This document shows positions 24,939-33,478 of a stretch of 64,000 nucleotides of DNA, piece after piece. Under the pieces are notes generated by a model. It saw only the letters and a list, made by a program, of their open reading frames with translations. It searched no databases and had not been told where the DNA came from. Numbering within the stretch: the stretch's first letter is position 1; the number at the start of each line of letters is the position of its first letter. Both the position numbers and the translations under genes were made by a program. This DNA is from Oryzomonas japonica (GTDB taxonomy: Bacteria > Desulfobacterota > Desulfuromonadia > Geobacterales > Pseudopelobacteraceae): assembly GCF_008802365.1 (NCBI RefSeq), contig NZ_VZQZ01000008.1, positions 145,345-209,344 of the forward strand, read 5' to 3'.

Positions 24939-26422
24939 TTGCCGTCACCCCCCTTTTTGCTAAGGAATCCAACCATGCGGTTCTCCTCGGTGAAATACTG
25001 TCTGGCCACCCGCTGGATATCGGCGGCGGTGACCGACGCCACCTTGCGGCGGTACTCGGTCATGTAGCGCCAGGTGCCGGCGACCGCCTCGTACTCGGTC
25101 AGGTTGCGGGCCAAGCCGCCGTTGGTGCCCATCCTGCGGGCCTCTTCATACTCGATCTTGTTGAGGACCCGCTGCAGGTCCCGTTCGGCGACCGGTTCGG
25201 TCTTGAGTAGTTCCAGTTCATGGAGGATGGCCTCCTCAACCTCCCTGGTGGTATGGGGGGCGCGGGGATTGGCGCTGACAAGGAAGAGGTTGGGGTAGCG
25301 GCTGCCCGGGGCATCGAAGACCCCCACCTCCGTGGCGATCTGCTTTTCGATGACCAGCTTTTTGTGCAGGCGCGAGGTCCGGCTGTTGCCCAGGATCATG
25401 CTGATCACGTCGAAGACGTAATCGTCGGCCGCATTGATGGCGGGCTTGTGGAAACCGACCATCATGGTCGGCTCGGCCTCGGCCATCAGTTCGATGCGCC
25501 GTTCCCCCTCCTGCTTCGGTTCTTCGGCCGTGACCGGTGCCGGGAGCTTTCCGGGCTTGATGGCGCCGAAATAGCGTTCCACCAGTCCGATGGTCGCCTT
25601 GGTGTCAATGTCCCCCACGATGGCCACGATGGCGCTTTGGGGGCCGTAGTAGGAGTGGAAGAAGCGTTCGGCCTTGGTGCGGGTCAGGTTCTCGATATCC
25701 GACATCCAGCCGATGGTGGGATGGGCGTAGGGATGGACCAGGAAGCCCGAGGCGACGAAGGTCTCCCACAGCTTGTTCTCCGGGTCGGCGTCGGTGGAAC
25801 GACGGCGCTCTTCCATCACCACGGCCCGCTCCGAATAAAACTCGCGCAGCACGGCGTTCTGCATGCGGTCGGACTCGATGGCCGCCCACAACTCCAGTTT
25901 GTTGGCCGGCAGGTTTATCAGGTAGGTGGTGCCGTCGCGGCTGGTGAAGGCGTTGTACCCCACGCCGCCGTTTTTGGCGTACAGTTCGAAGAACTCATCC
26001 TTGATGACATAGCGGGACGCCTCCGCCTCCAGCGCCGCCAGCTGCTTCTCCAGGTCGGCTACCTTGGCCTTGTCTCCCTTATCCCCCCTGGCCTTCTCCG
26101 CGATCATCGCCTGGGCGGTCTGTTCGATCTTGTCCAAAAGCGGTTTTTCCGCGGCATAGTTCTTGGTCCCCAGGGTGGTGGTACCCTTGAAGAGCATATG
26201 TTCCAGCATGTGGGCGATGCCCTGCTCGTCGCTCCGTTCGTCCACGCTCCCCACCCGGAACCGGATCCAGGCCGCCACGGTCGGGGAGGTATGGCGCTCA
26301 ACCAGCAGGAGTTTCATGCCGTTCTTCATGGTATGCTCGACAACCTTGTCTTCCAATCCGGCGGCAAAGAGGCTGGTTGAGCACAGACAGAGCGCTATGA
26401 GAAACAACCACATCCGTTTCAT
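24935..26422 (-). CDS. M16 family zinc peptidase, exported catalytic subunit
   Basis: Periplasmic zinc peptidase of 495 residues. The signal peptide is MKRMWLFLIALCLCSTSLFAA. The zinc motif HMLEH is at residues 71-75 (AHMLEHMLFKGT). A charged 55-residue helix (about 95-150, with EKARGDKGDKAKVADLEKQ) is inserted before the downstream ligands, a feature of the PqqL-like bacterial group. It is followed by VMEERRRSTDADPENK, which carries the third-ligand Glu region. Translational coupling (ATGA) to the inactive subunit implies a heterodimer acting on envelope peptides. Confidence 0.93.
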   Translation of the reverse strand: MKRMWLFLIALCLCSTSLFAAGLEDKVVEHTMKNGMKLLLVERHTSPTVAAWIRFRVGSVDERSDEQGIAHMLEHMLFKGTTTLGTKNYAAEKPLLDKIEQTAQAMIAEKARGDKGDKAKVADLEKQLAALEAEASRYVIKDEFFELYAKNGGVGYNAFTSRDGTTYLINLPANKLELWAAIESDRMQNAVLREFYSERAVVMEERRRSTDADPENKLWETFVASGFLVHPYAHPTIGWMSDIENLTRTKAERFFHSYYGPQSAIVAIVGDIDTKATIGLVERYFGAIKPGKLPAPVTAEEPKQEGERRIELMAEAEPTMMVGFHKPAINAADDYVFDVISMILGNSRTSRLHKKLVIEKQIATEVGVFDAPGSRYPNLFLVSANPRAPHTTREVEEAILHELELLKTEPVAERDLQRVLNKIEYEEARRMGTNGGLARNLTEYEAVAGTWRYMTEYRRKVASVTAADIQRVARQYFTEENRMVGFLSKKGGDGK

Positions 26423-26453
26423 AGGTTTTCACCTCTGGTTTTTCTTTTAGTTC

Positions 26454-26494
26454 GACACGGTGCCGGTCTCCTGATCGGAGGCCGGAACCGTGTC
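26454..26494 (-). other. Long intergenic hairpin after mlaD
   Basis: About 17 base pairs with one mismatch (GACACGGT...ACCGTGTC outer stem, 5-base loop). It lies between the mlaD stop and the M16 start. There is no T-tract, so it may be a transcript-processing or stability element rather than a classical terminator. Confidence 0.5.
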
Positions 26495-26518
26495 TATCAT
26501 GGTAAGATGATGGGCGAT

Positions 26519-27601
26519 TTAAAACAATGAGAATTTGATGTATTTGCGGGGGTGCTCCTTGAAGTCCTTCACCAGGGCGTCCAGGTTGTCCACCATGCGG
26601 TTCATGCGCTCGTACAGCTCCTTGTCGGTCACCAGCTTGCCGGCCGTCCCCTCGCCGCTCTTGATCCTGGCGGTGACCTCCTCGATGGACTTGACCGAAT
26701 TGTCGGCCCTGGTCAGGAGCGACAGCCCCTTGTCGTAGAACTCCCGGTCATTGATCAACAGGCCGAGGGTGCTGTCCTTGGAGGTGATCTTCTTGTTCAG
26801 TTCCCGTACATAGTCGGCGGCATCATTGCTCTTTTGCGCCAGGGTGACCAGCTTGTCGTAGAGCGCCTTGTCGTAGATCAGCTTGTTCAGGGTGCCGTCG
26901 GACTCCTGGATGTCCCGGAGCGTCTGGTCGGCCCGGTTGAGGATGCTGACCAGTCTGTTGTAGGGCTCGGGGTTGCGGTTCAGCTTGCCCAGGGTCCCCT
27001 CGCCGCGGTTGATGGTGACCGCCAGCGCGTGGAGTTCCCCGGTCAGGCTGACGATGTTGGTGTAGAGGCTGGCGTCGGTGGTCAGCTTGCCCAAGGTCCC
27101 CTTGCCCTGGGTGATATTGTCCACGATCGTGTTCAGGCGGTCGAAGGTGGTGCCGGCTTTCTGCAGCACGTCGTCCAGTTTCGTGACCGGCGTACCGCGC
27201 AGGACGGCGACCGGTTTTTCAAAATATTGTTGCGACGGGGTGATGTCCACGTACTTTTCCCCCATGAGCCCCCGGGTCTTGATGGTGATCTTCGAATCGG
27301 CGCCGATCTTTTTCAGCGCCTCGTCATCGATCTCCAGATGGATATCCACCTCATTGGTTTTCTTGGGATCGGCAAAACGGATATCGGTCACGACCCCCAC
27401 GTCCACCCCGGCCAGCCAGACCGGGGCGCCCTCCTTGAGGCCGGCCACATCGTCCATCACCACCTGCAGTTTCCCCTTGGGGACGAACATCTTGGTCTTC
27501 TGTCCCATCACCAGCACCCCGCCGGCAACGCATATCATCGCTACGAAGATGAACACGCCGGCGCGTACCTGGGCCCAGCCTATCTTGTTGCTCCGTTCCA
27601 T
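26519..27601 (-). CDS. mlaD: MCE/MlaD-family lipid-binding protein
   Basis: Periplasmic, membrane-anchored substrate-binding subunit of an Mla-type phospholipid transporter, 360 residues. One N-terminal transmembrane helix (about 8-30) is followed by one MCE domain (about 38-118, GLKEGAPVWLAGVDVGVV). The C-terminal part is much longer than in E. coli MlaD (183 residues). It holds five units with the pattern GTLGKLxxDxxLYxxL, spaced about 40-50 residues and predicted to be helical, as in tube-forming MCE proteins. The start MERSNKIGWAQVRAG was chosen by similarity to the family; an upstream in-frame start would add 14 residues. It is separated from mlaF by a 195-base gap containing a repeat element. 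Confidence 0.9.
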   Translation of the reverse strand: MERSNKIGWAQVRAGVFIFVAMICVAGGVLVMGQKTKMFVPKGKLQVVMDDVAGLKEGAPVWLAGVDVGVVTDIRFADPKKTNEVDIHLEIDDEALKKIGADSKITIKTRGLMGEKYVDITPSQQYFEKPVAVLRGTPVTKLDDVLQKAGTTFDRLNTIVDNITQGKGTLGKLTTDASLYTNIVSLTGELHALAVTINRGEGTLGKLNRNPEPYNRLVSILNRADQTLRDIQESDGTLNKLIYDKALYDKLVTLAQKSNDAADYVRELNKKITSKDSTLGLLINDREFYDKGLSLLTRADNSVKSIEEVTARIKSGEGTAGKLVTDKELYERMNRMVDNLDALVKDFKEHPRKYIKFSLF

Positions 27602-27637
27602 ATCGAATCCCGCCTGTTCCGGTTTAAAATCACAATC

Positions 27638-27784
27638 TGCCACAGAGCCACAGAGACACGGAGAAAAACTTTGAGAAAATGCAGGACGTGGAATCTTGAG
27701 ATGAGCCGGGAAGAGGATACCGTCGTTACGGTGCCCATCTGCTCAAAACTCCAGACTCTGCGATCCCTCCGTGCCTCCGTGGCA
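27638..27784. repeat. Intergenic element with imperfect inverted ends
   Basis: The left end reads TGCCACAGAGCCACAGAGAC and the right end, inverted, TGCCACGGAGGCACGGAGGG; the arms match imperfectly over about 25 bases. The CACAGAG/CACGGAG motif repeats within each arm. It sits between mlaF and mlaD and looks like a decayed dispersed intergenic repeat. Confidence 0.5.
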
Positions 27785-27795
27785 ATAATGCGTGT

Positions 27796-28548
27796 TTACA
27801 CAAACAGCGACTCTTTCGTCGGCTGCAAGAACTGCTGCACCTCCGGGATCGTGCTGGCCCGCATCTCCGCTTCGGTCCCCTCGAAGATCATCCGCGCCTG
27901 GTGCAGGAAGGTGAAGCGCTCCGAGGTGGCGAAGGCTGTGGCCAGGTCGTGGGTCACCATGAGAGTGGTCTTCCCCTCGGCCTGCAAGCGCTGCATCAGG
28001 TTGCAGATGTTATAGACACCGATGGGGTCGAGGCCGGTGGTCGGCTCGTCGAAGAAGATGAAATCCGGGTTGGCCGCCAGGGCGCGGGCGATGGCGACCC
28101 GTTTTTTCATGCCGCCCGACAGTTCGGCAGGATAGAGGTTTAGGGCCTCTTCCACACCCACGAAGGAGAGCTTTTCCCGCACGATCCCCTCGATCTCCCC
28201 TTCGGAGAGGCGCCCCTCCTCGAACAGGCGGTAGCCCACGTTCTCCCCCACGGTCATGGAGTCGAACAGCGCCCCTCCCTGGAAGACGATGGCGATGCGC
28301 TTGCGTTGCTCGCTGAAGATTGACTCCGGTTGGCCGGTGATGCAGACGTCGCCGATGCAGACCCGCCCCGATTGGGGGGGCAGCAGCCCCAGGAGCAGCT
28401 TGAGGATCGTGGTCTTGCCGGCGCCGCTTACCCCCAGGATGGTGCGGTTGACGCCCCGATCCAGGCAGAAGTCGAAATCCTCCAGAATCTTCCGCCCCCC
28501 CACCGAGTAGGAGAGTTTCTCCATGCGGATGGAATCGCTGCCGCTCAT
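27796..28548 (-). CDS. mlaF: MlaF-type ABC transporter ATP-binding protein
   Basis: Energises phospholipid transport through MlaE. The 250-residue product has Walker A GVSGAGKTT near residue 38, signature [15 protein letters not shown] near 139 and Walker B FIFFDEPTTGLDP near 158. The GGMKKR form of the signature and FQGGALFDSMTVGENV are typical for the Mla/Ttg2 subfamily. The ATG at 28548 overlaps the stop of the EVE-domain gene (ATGA) and is preferred over the longer form at 28587. No mlaB or mlaC is present in this window. Confidence 0.95.
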   Translation of the reverse strand: MSGSDSIRMEKLSYSVGGRKILEDFDFCLDRGVNRTILGVSGAGKTTILKLLLGLLPPQSGRVCIGDVCITGQPESIFSEQRKRIAIVFQGGALFDSMTVGENVGYRLFEEGRLSEGEIEGIVREKLSFVGVEEALNLYPAELSGGMKKRVAIARALAANPDFIFFDEPTTGLDPIGVYNICNLMQRLQAEGKTTLMVTHDLATAFATSERFTFLHQARMIFEGTEAEMRASTIPEVQQFLQPTKESLFV

Positions 28549-29015
28549 GTGGGTTCCGCTCCGCCCATGATCAGAATGATCCGCCACTCATCGGCCGTTA
28601 CCGGCAGGACCGAGAGGCGGCTGCGCTTGACCAGCGGCATTTCGGCCAGAAGGGGATTGCCCTTGATCTGTTCGAGGGAGACCGGCCGGGGGAGCGGCTC
28701 GCCATAGCGTACGTCCACCATGTACCAGATCGGGTTGTCCGGCGACGCCTTGGGGTCGAAATGCTCGCCCGCCGGGTTCATGGCCGTGGAATCGGGGTAT
28801 CCCTCCCGCACGACCTCGGCAATGCCGACAACGGCCGGCTCGGGGATGTTGCTGTGGTAGAACAGCACCCGGTCGCCCGGCTTGATCCGGTCCCGCAGAA
28901 AATTGCGCGCCTGGTAGTTGCGTACCCCGTCCCACGGTTCGGTCATGTTCGGGCGGGCCTTCAGGTCATCGAAGGAAAAACAGCCCGGTTCGGTTTTGAA
29001 AAGCCAGTAGGCCAT
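28545..29015 (-). CDS. EVE domain protein
   Basis: Cytosolic 156-residue protein that is almost entirely one EVE domain, a PUA-like fold that binds modified bases or RNA. Visible family blocks are YWLFKTEP at the start, WDGVRNYQARNFLR near residue 28, GDRVLFYHSN near 47, VVGIAEVV near 62, and PNPIWYMVDVRY-like sequence near 95. It lies 7 bases after mlaE and overlaps mlaF by four bases, thus inside the lipid-transport operon. Its biochemical target is not known for this subgroup. Confidence 0.93.
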   Translation of the reverse strand: MAYWLFKTEPGCFSFDDLKARPNMTEPWDGVRNYQARNFLRDRIKPGDRVLFYHSNIPEPAVVGIAEVVREGYPDSTAMNPAGEHFDPKASPDNPIWYMVDVRYGEPLPRPVSLEQIKGNPLLAEMPLVKRSRLSVLPVTADEWRIILIMGGAEPT

Positions 29016-29022
29016 GGTTATC

Positions 29023-29796
29023 CTATCCCCTGAAGACCACGAAGATCTTGGTCAGGAAAAAATCGAACATCAGGATCAGCACCGACGAAACCACCACCGC
29101 CTGTTTGGCCGAGTTGCCCACCCCTTCGGCCCCGCCGCGGGTGTTGAGCCCCACGTAGCAGCCGGTCATGGCGATCAGGAAGCCGAAGAAGGTCGGTTTG
29201 ACCAATCCTTCGATCAGGTCCTGGAAGACCATGAACTGGGGGATGCCCTTGAGGTACATGGTGGGATTGATGCCGTAGCCCGAGGCCATGATATACCCAC
29301 CCAGGAGCGAGACGGCGTCGGCCGCCGCGGTCAGGAGCGGCAGCGCCAGGAGCATGGCCTTCAGCCGCGGGGCAACCAGCCGCTTGACGATGTCGGTCCC
29401 CTCCACCCGCATGGCGTCAACCTGCTCGGTGACCACCATGGTGCCCAACTCTGCGGTAATGGCGGAGCCGACCCGGCCGGCCACCATGAGGGAGGCCAGC
29501 ACCGGCCCCAACTCCTTGATCATGGTCACCGCCACCATGCCCCCCACGTAGCTGGTGGCGGCAAAGGGCTTGAGCTGCACCAAGGCCTGCAGGGCCATGA
29601 CCATGCCGGTGAACAGGCCGGTCAGCATGCAGATGAACAGGGAGGAAAAACCGAGTTTATCGAACTGCACGGCGAATTCACGGTAATAATAGGGGCGGCG
29701 GAACACGCGTGCGAAGGTCGTGGCCGCCAGGGCGAACCACCCCTGGAGCTCGGCGAAGAAGTTCAACATGATCTTGTCGATGACGGCGATGTTCAT
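29023..29796 (-). CDS. mlaE: MlaE-type ABC transporter permease
   Basis: Inner-membrane permease of the phospholipid transporter, 257 residues with about five or six transmembrane segments. The family block GMVMALQALVQLKPFAATSYVGGMVAVTMIKELGPVLASLMVAGRVGSA-like (about 62-110) is clear, as is EQVDAMRVEGTDIVKRLVAPR in the coupling region near 122. The C-terminus has NTRGGAEGVGNSAKQAVV, the conserved MlaE ending. It is the first gene of the mlaE-EVE-mlaF run; a repeat element separates it from lon upstream. Confidence 0.95.
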   Translation of the reverse strand: MNIAVIDKIMLNFFAELQGWFALAATTFARVFRRPYYYREFAVQFDKLGFSSLFICMLTGLFTGMVMALQALVQLKPFAATSYVGGMVAVTMIKELGPVLASLMVAGRVGSAITAELGTMVVTEQVDAMRVEGTDIVKRLVAPRLKAMLLALPLLTAAADAVSLLGGYIMASGYGINPTMYLKGIPQFMVFQDLIEGLVKPTFFGFLIAMTGCYVGLNTRGGAEGVGNSAKQAVVVSSVLILMFDFFLTKIFVVFRG

Positions 29797-29826
29797 TCAG
29801 TACCTTTTAACAGGTTGTTAAAAAAC

Positions 29827-29948
29827 CAGGTTGTTCAAAAATAGCCAGATCGTCGCAGCCGCAGAAAGTCCTGCGGAGGCGTAGCAGCGCTACGCCGCAC
29901 AAAAGGGCTTTCGAGGACGGCGGCGAGATGGCTGTTTTTCAACAACCT
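29827..29948. repeat. 122-bp inverted-repeat element between lon and mlaE
   Basis: Imperfect palindrome with arms of about 58 bases. The outer ends are AGGTTGTT...AACAACCT, then (C/G)AAAAA(T/C)AGCCA, a GC-rich middle, and a central perfect part GGCGTAGC AGC GCTACGCC. Another AACAGGTTGTT copy flanks it on the left. Its symmetry, size and intergenic position match a non-autonomous dispersed repeat (MITE/REP-like). It could fold into one long hairpin and end transcription from lon. Confidence 0.75.
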
Positions 29949-29949
29949 C

Positions 29950-32265
29950 CTACAGCGCCACGGCCACCGCCTCGGCAGCCTCGTGGATAAAGGTGAACTC
30001 CAACTCCTTGCGCACGTTTTCGGGGATATCCTCGAGGTCGTCGCGGTTGCGGTCCGGGGCGATGATTTTCCTGACTCCGGCCCGGTGGGCGGCCAGTACC
30101 TTTTCCTTGAGGCCGCCGATGGCCAGTACCCTGCCGGTCAGGGTGATCTCGCCGGTCATGGATACACCGCGCTTGGCGGGCCTGTTCGTCAGGAGCGACA
30201 CCAGGGCCGTGACCATGGTCACGCCGGCGGACGGGCCATCCTTGGGGATGGCCCCTGACGGCACGTGGATATGGATGACCCTGTTTTCGAAGGCGTCCGG
30301 GGCAATGCCGAAATCGCCGTAATGGGCCTCCACGTAGGAGAGCGCGGCCCGGGCCGATTCCTTCATCACGTCCCCCAGGGAGCCGGTTAGGATCAGTTCC
30401 GGCTTGCCCGGCATGCTGGTGGCCTCCACGAAGAGGATGTCGCCGCCGGTCTCGGTCCAGGCCATGCCGGTCACCACGCCGATCCGGTCGTCCTCGGCCG
30501 CCACCTCGTTGTGGAACTTGCGCGGCCCGAGCAGTTCCGTCACCACCTCGGTGGTGATCTCCTTGCGGGGCTCCTTTTTCTGGGTGATCTCCTTGGCCAC
30601 CTTGCGGCAGACCGAGCCGATGGTGCGTTGCAGGTTGCGCACACCCGCCTCGCGAGTGTAGTCGCTGATAACCTTCAGCACCGCCGCGTCATGGAACTCG
30701 GGAGGTGTGTTGGCGAGGCCGTTTTCCTCGATCTCGCGGCGGATGATGAAGTTGCGGGCGATGTGCAGCTTCTCCTCGGTGCTGTAGCCGGCCAGACGGA
30801 TGACCTCCATGCGGTCCTTGAGCGGGCCGGGGATCGGGTCGAGCTGGTTGGCGGTGGTGATGAACATGACCTTGGACAGGTCGAAGGGGACGTCCAGGTA
30901 ATGGTCGTTGAAGGAGAAGTTCTGCTCCGGGTCCAGCACCTCCAGCAGTGCCGAGGCCGGGTCGCCGCGGAAGTCCAGCCCCAGTTTGTCGATCTCGTCC
31001 AGCATGAAGACCGGGTTGTTGCTGCCGCAGCGGAAGAGTTCCTTGATGATCCGGCCGGGCAGGGCGCCGATGTAGGTGCGGCGGTGGCCGCGGATTTCGG
31101 CCTCGTCCCGCACCCCCCCCAGGGAGATGCGCACGAACTTGCGCCCCAGGGAGCGGGCGATGGATTTGCCCAGGCTGGTCTTGCCCACCCCGGGAGGGCC
31201 GACGAAACAGAGCACCGGTCCCTTCATGTTCTCCTTGAGGGAGCGCACCGCCAGGAACTCCATGATGCGTTCCTTGACCTTTTTCAGGTCGTAATGGTCT
31301 TCGTTGAGGATCTCCTCGGCCCGGACCATGTCCAGGCTGTCTTCCGTACTCTTGTTCCAGGGCATGCCGGCCAGATAGTCCAGGTAGGTGCGGGATACGG
31401 TGTACTCGGGGGAGGCCGGGTTGATCCGCTCCAACCGCTTGAGTTCCTTGTCGGCGATCTTCTGGACCTCTTCCGGCAGGCCGGCCTCCTCGATCAGCCG
31501 CCGCAACTCGTTCATGTCCGAGGCGCGGGGGTCTTCCTCGCCCAGCTCTTCTTGGATATGCTTCATCTGCTCGCGCAGGATGTATTCCTTCTGGTTTTTG
31601 CCGACCCGGCGGGTCACCTCGCTGGAGACCTCGTTCTTGATCTGCATGCGCTGGACCTCGTTGGTCAGGTGCACATAGACCTTTTTGAGGCGGTCCAGGG
31701 GATCGACGGTTTCCAGCAATTCCTGCAGGTCGGAGGCCGGCAGGTTGACGTACAGCGCCACCAGGTCGGACAGGCGTGCCGGGTTGTCGATGTAGTCGAT
31801 CATCTTCATGACGTCATCCGGCAGCGGCTTGCCGTGGGAAAGGGAGATCTTCAGCAGGGCGTTCAAGCTCTGCACCAGCGCCTCGGAAACCAGGCTCTTC
31901 TCCACGAATTCCCGCACCAGTTCGCAAGTGGCCAACATGACCGGGGCGGTCTGCTCGATGCCCAGGATGCGCAGCCGGGCCATCCCCTCCAGGGTCACCT
32001 TGAATCTGCCGTCACCCAGCTTTTTGATCTGGTTGACCCGGCAGAGGGTCCCGATCTCGCTCATATCCGCCAGGGTACTGGCAGTGGCGGCATCCGGGCG
32101 GAGCAGCACGATGGCCACATACTTTTCATAATTGTCCGCTTCGGAGAAGACGCGCAATTCGCGCTCGTCCACGTAGAGCGGGAAGATCATGTAGGGAAAG
32201 GGTACCATCTCCTTCTGGGGGTAGAGCGGCAGCCTTTCCGGTATTTCGATGTTTGTATGGGGCAT
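29950..32265 (-). CDS. lon: ATP-dependent protease Lon
   Basis: Cytosolic hexameric AAA+ serine protease that degrades damaged and regulatory proteins. The 771-residue product is standard size. It has an N-terminal LON substrate domain (about 12-205), a coiled region, an AAA+ module with Walker A GPPGVGKTS near residues 355-363 and Walker B VFMLDEIDK, then the protease domain with catalytic Ser679 in DGPSAGVTM and Lys722 in LKEKVLAA, the same numbering as E. coli. AAGGA lies about 10 bases before the ATG. I see no clear heat-shock promoter in the upstream gap. Confidence 0.98.
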   Translation of the reverse strand: MPHTNIEIPERLPLYPQKEMVPFPYMIFPLYVDERELRVFSEADNYEKYVAIVLLRPDAATASTLADMSEIGTLCRVNQIKKLGDGRFKVTLEGMARLRILGIEQTAPVMLATCELVREFVEKSLVSEALVQSLNALLKISLSHGKPLPDDVMKMIDYIDNPARLSDLVALYVNLPASDLQELLETVDPLDRLKKVYVHLTNEVQRMQIKNEVSSEVTRRVGKNQKEYILREQMKHIQEELGEEDPRASDMNELRRLIEEAGLPEEVQKIADKELKRLERINPASPEYTVSRTYLDYLAGMPWNKSTEDSLDMVRAEEILNEDHYDLKKVKERIMEFLAVRSLKENMKGPVLCFVGPPGVGKTSLGKSIARSLGRKFVRISLGGVRDEAEIRGHRRTYIGALPGRIIKELFRCGSNNPVFMLDEIDKLGLDFRGDPASALLEVLDPEQNFSFNDHYLDVPFDLSKVMFITTANQLDPIPGPLKDRMEVIRLAGYSTEEKLHIARNFIIRREIEENGLANTPPEFHDAAVLKVISDYTREAGVRNLQRTIGSVCRKVAKEITQKKEPRKEITTEVVTELLGPRKFHNEVAAEDDRIGVVTGMAWTETGGDILFVEATSMPGKPELILTGSLGDVMKESARAALSYVEAHYGDFGIAPDAFENRVIHIHVPSGAIPKDGPSAGVTMVTALVSLLTNRPAKRGVSMTGEITLTGRVLAIGGLKEKVLAAHRAGVRKIIAPDRNRDDLEDIPENVRKELEFTFIHEAAEAVAVAL

Positions 32266-32398
32266 GGAAACCTGTTCCTTGTCTGAAGGGGTGATAAGTG
32301 ATGTCTTATTCTTTTAACATACTTTCGGGGCTTATTCAAAAATCTAAACCCCCAAACGACGATCTTCGCCGGCCATGGTCTGGTAATTATATAAAATT

Positions 32399-32418
32399 CA
32401 CGTGGTTCTGGCCACGTG
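32399..32418 (-). terminator. Possible weak terminator of the 32.5-33.1 kb gene
   Basis: A 7-bp stem (CACGTGG with CCACGTG) followed on the minus strand by an A/T-rich stretch beginning AATTTTAT. The stem is short. The rest of 32266-32484 holds the lon leader and no other feature I can see. Confidence 0.35.
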
Positions 32419-32484
32419 GGGTAGGCCGGTTGTGGGTATGCTTTCGGTCGGGTCCATGGGCGCGCGGCCGATACGGCAGCGAAC

Positions 32485-33063
32485 CTACACCGGCTGTCCG
32501 TCCCGCACCTTGACACCCACAACGCGAACGCGGGCGCCCGGCCCCGCCAGTTCCCGATAGAGCAGCGCCAGAAAGCGAACCGTCACCAGCCGGTGAATGG
32601 CCGCCTGGGAGAGGCGGTAGAGCAGGCGGCGGAACGTCGAGGGCGAGGGGCTGCCGAGGAGCAGGGGGCAATATTCCGAGAGTTCCAGGGAGACGCGGAT
32701 GCCGTCCGGCAGCTCTTTGACGCCGAAGCGCAGTTCGCCCCGCTCGCACTGGCCCGGCTGTACCAGCATGCCGCCGCAGATGCGCAGCACGACGGCCTGT
32801 TGCTCTTTCACCGGTGGGAGAAAGCTGATCAGGCTCCACCGGCTGGTGAACAGGCGGAACTGAATGCCCGAGGCCGAGCAGTGGGGGCGGATGATGGTGG
32901 CGGTGCACCGGCGGATGTAGGCCAGATAGCGGTTCAGGAGTATCTCCGGCGTGAGCGGCGCCGCAAGGGTGGCCGGGAAGACGCTCCACTGGATGGAGAA
33001 GACCGACGAGTCGTCCACCAGGACCTGCTGGCAGGCGATTTCCTGATCGCGGGGCAGAGACAT
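32485..33063 (-). CDS. Conserved-type hypothetical protein (192 aa)
   Basis: Unrecognised soluble protein without a signal peptide or transmembrane helix. The composition is normal for a coding gene (RRCTATIIRPHCSASGIQFRLF, ELRFGVKELPDGIRVSLELSEY), and it is more plausible than two overlapping longer frames with Pro/Arg/His-rich shadow composition. A stop codon (TAG) lies in frame only one codon before the ATG, and no ribosome binding site is visible. The frame upstream of this stop is open back to an ATG at 33147, so the true gene may be longer and interrupted by an amber stop. Function unknown. Confidence 0.6.
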   Translation of the reverse strand: MSLPRDQEIACQQVLVDDSSVFSIQWSVFPATLAAPLTPEILLNRYLAYIRRCTATIIRPHCSASGIQFRLFTSRWSLISFLPPVKEQQAVVLRICGGMLVQPGQCERGELRFGVKELPDGIRVSLELSEYCPLLLGSPSPSTFRRLLYRLSQAAIHRLVTVRFLALLYRELAGPGARVRVVGVKVRDGQPV

Positions 33064-33478
33064 GGCCTAGTCCCGGGTCAAGCGCCCGATGGACGCTTCG
33101 TGCTGGGGGAAGAGTTCGGTCCGGTAAGCGGAGGTGTGGGGGCACATGGATATTGGTATCCCTCATTATTGCTGAGATTGCTGGTCATGGAAACCGCGGT
33201 TTAACCGCAGATACAAGGATCAGATTCCCGAACCTTACGGTGGCAGTGCCGTCAAGTACGGCCCATCGGCCCATTTTGCCATTGGTTTGAGATATTGCAA
33301 TCATTTTCAGGCAAGATGCCGGTCAAACTACAATGAATAGCCGTTGCCGACATTCTAGCAAGTTTTGAACCAATTGTGGCGTTGTCATCTGGCAGAGTCA
33401 TGTTTTTTATGCTAGTCTGCTCTATCCGGAGACTCCCGTTTTTCCACTATTCCGACCGATCAGTAGGTGACACCCTCC

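Noticed and set aside
30511..32286. 591-residue open frame on the plus strand opposite lon
   Set aside because: Antisense shadow of a strongly conserved Lon gene; no recognisable motif.
32387..33166. 259-residue minus-strand frame overlapping the 192-residue hypothetical gene
   Set aside because: Pro/His/Arg-rich composition typical of an out-of-frame reading; the 192-residue frame has normal composition.
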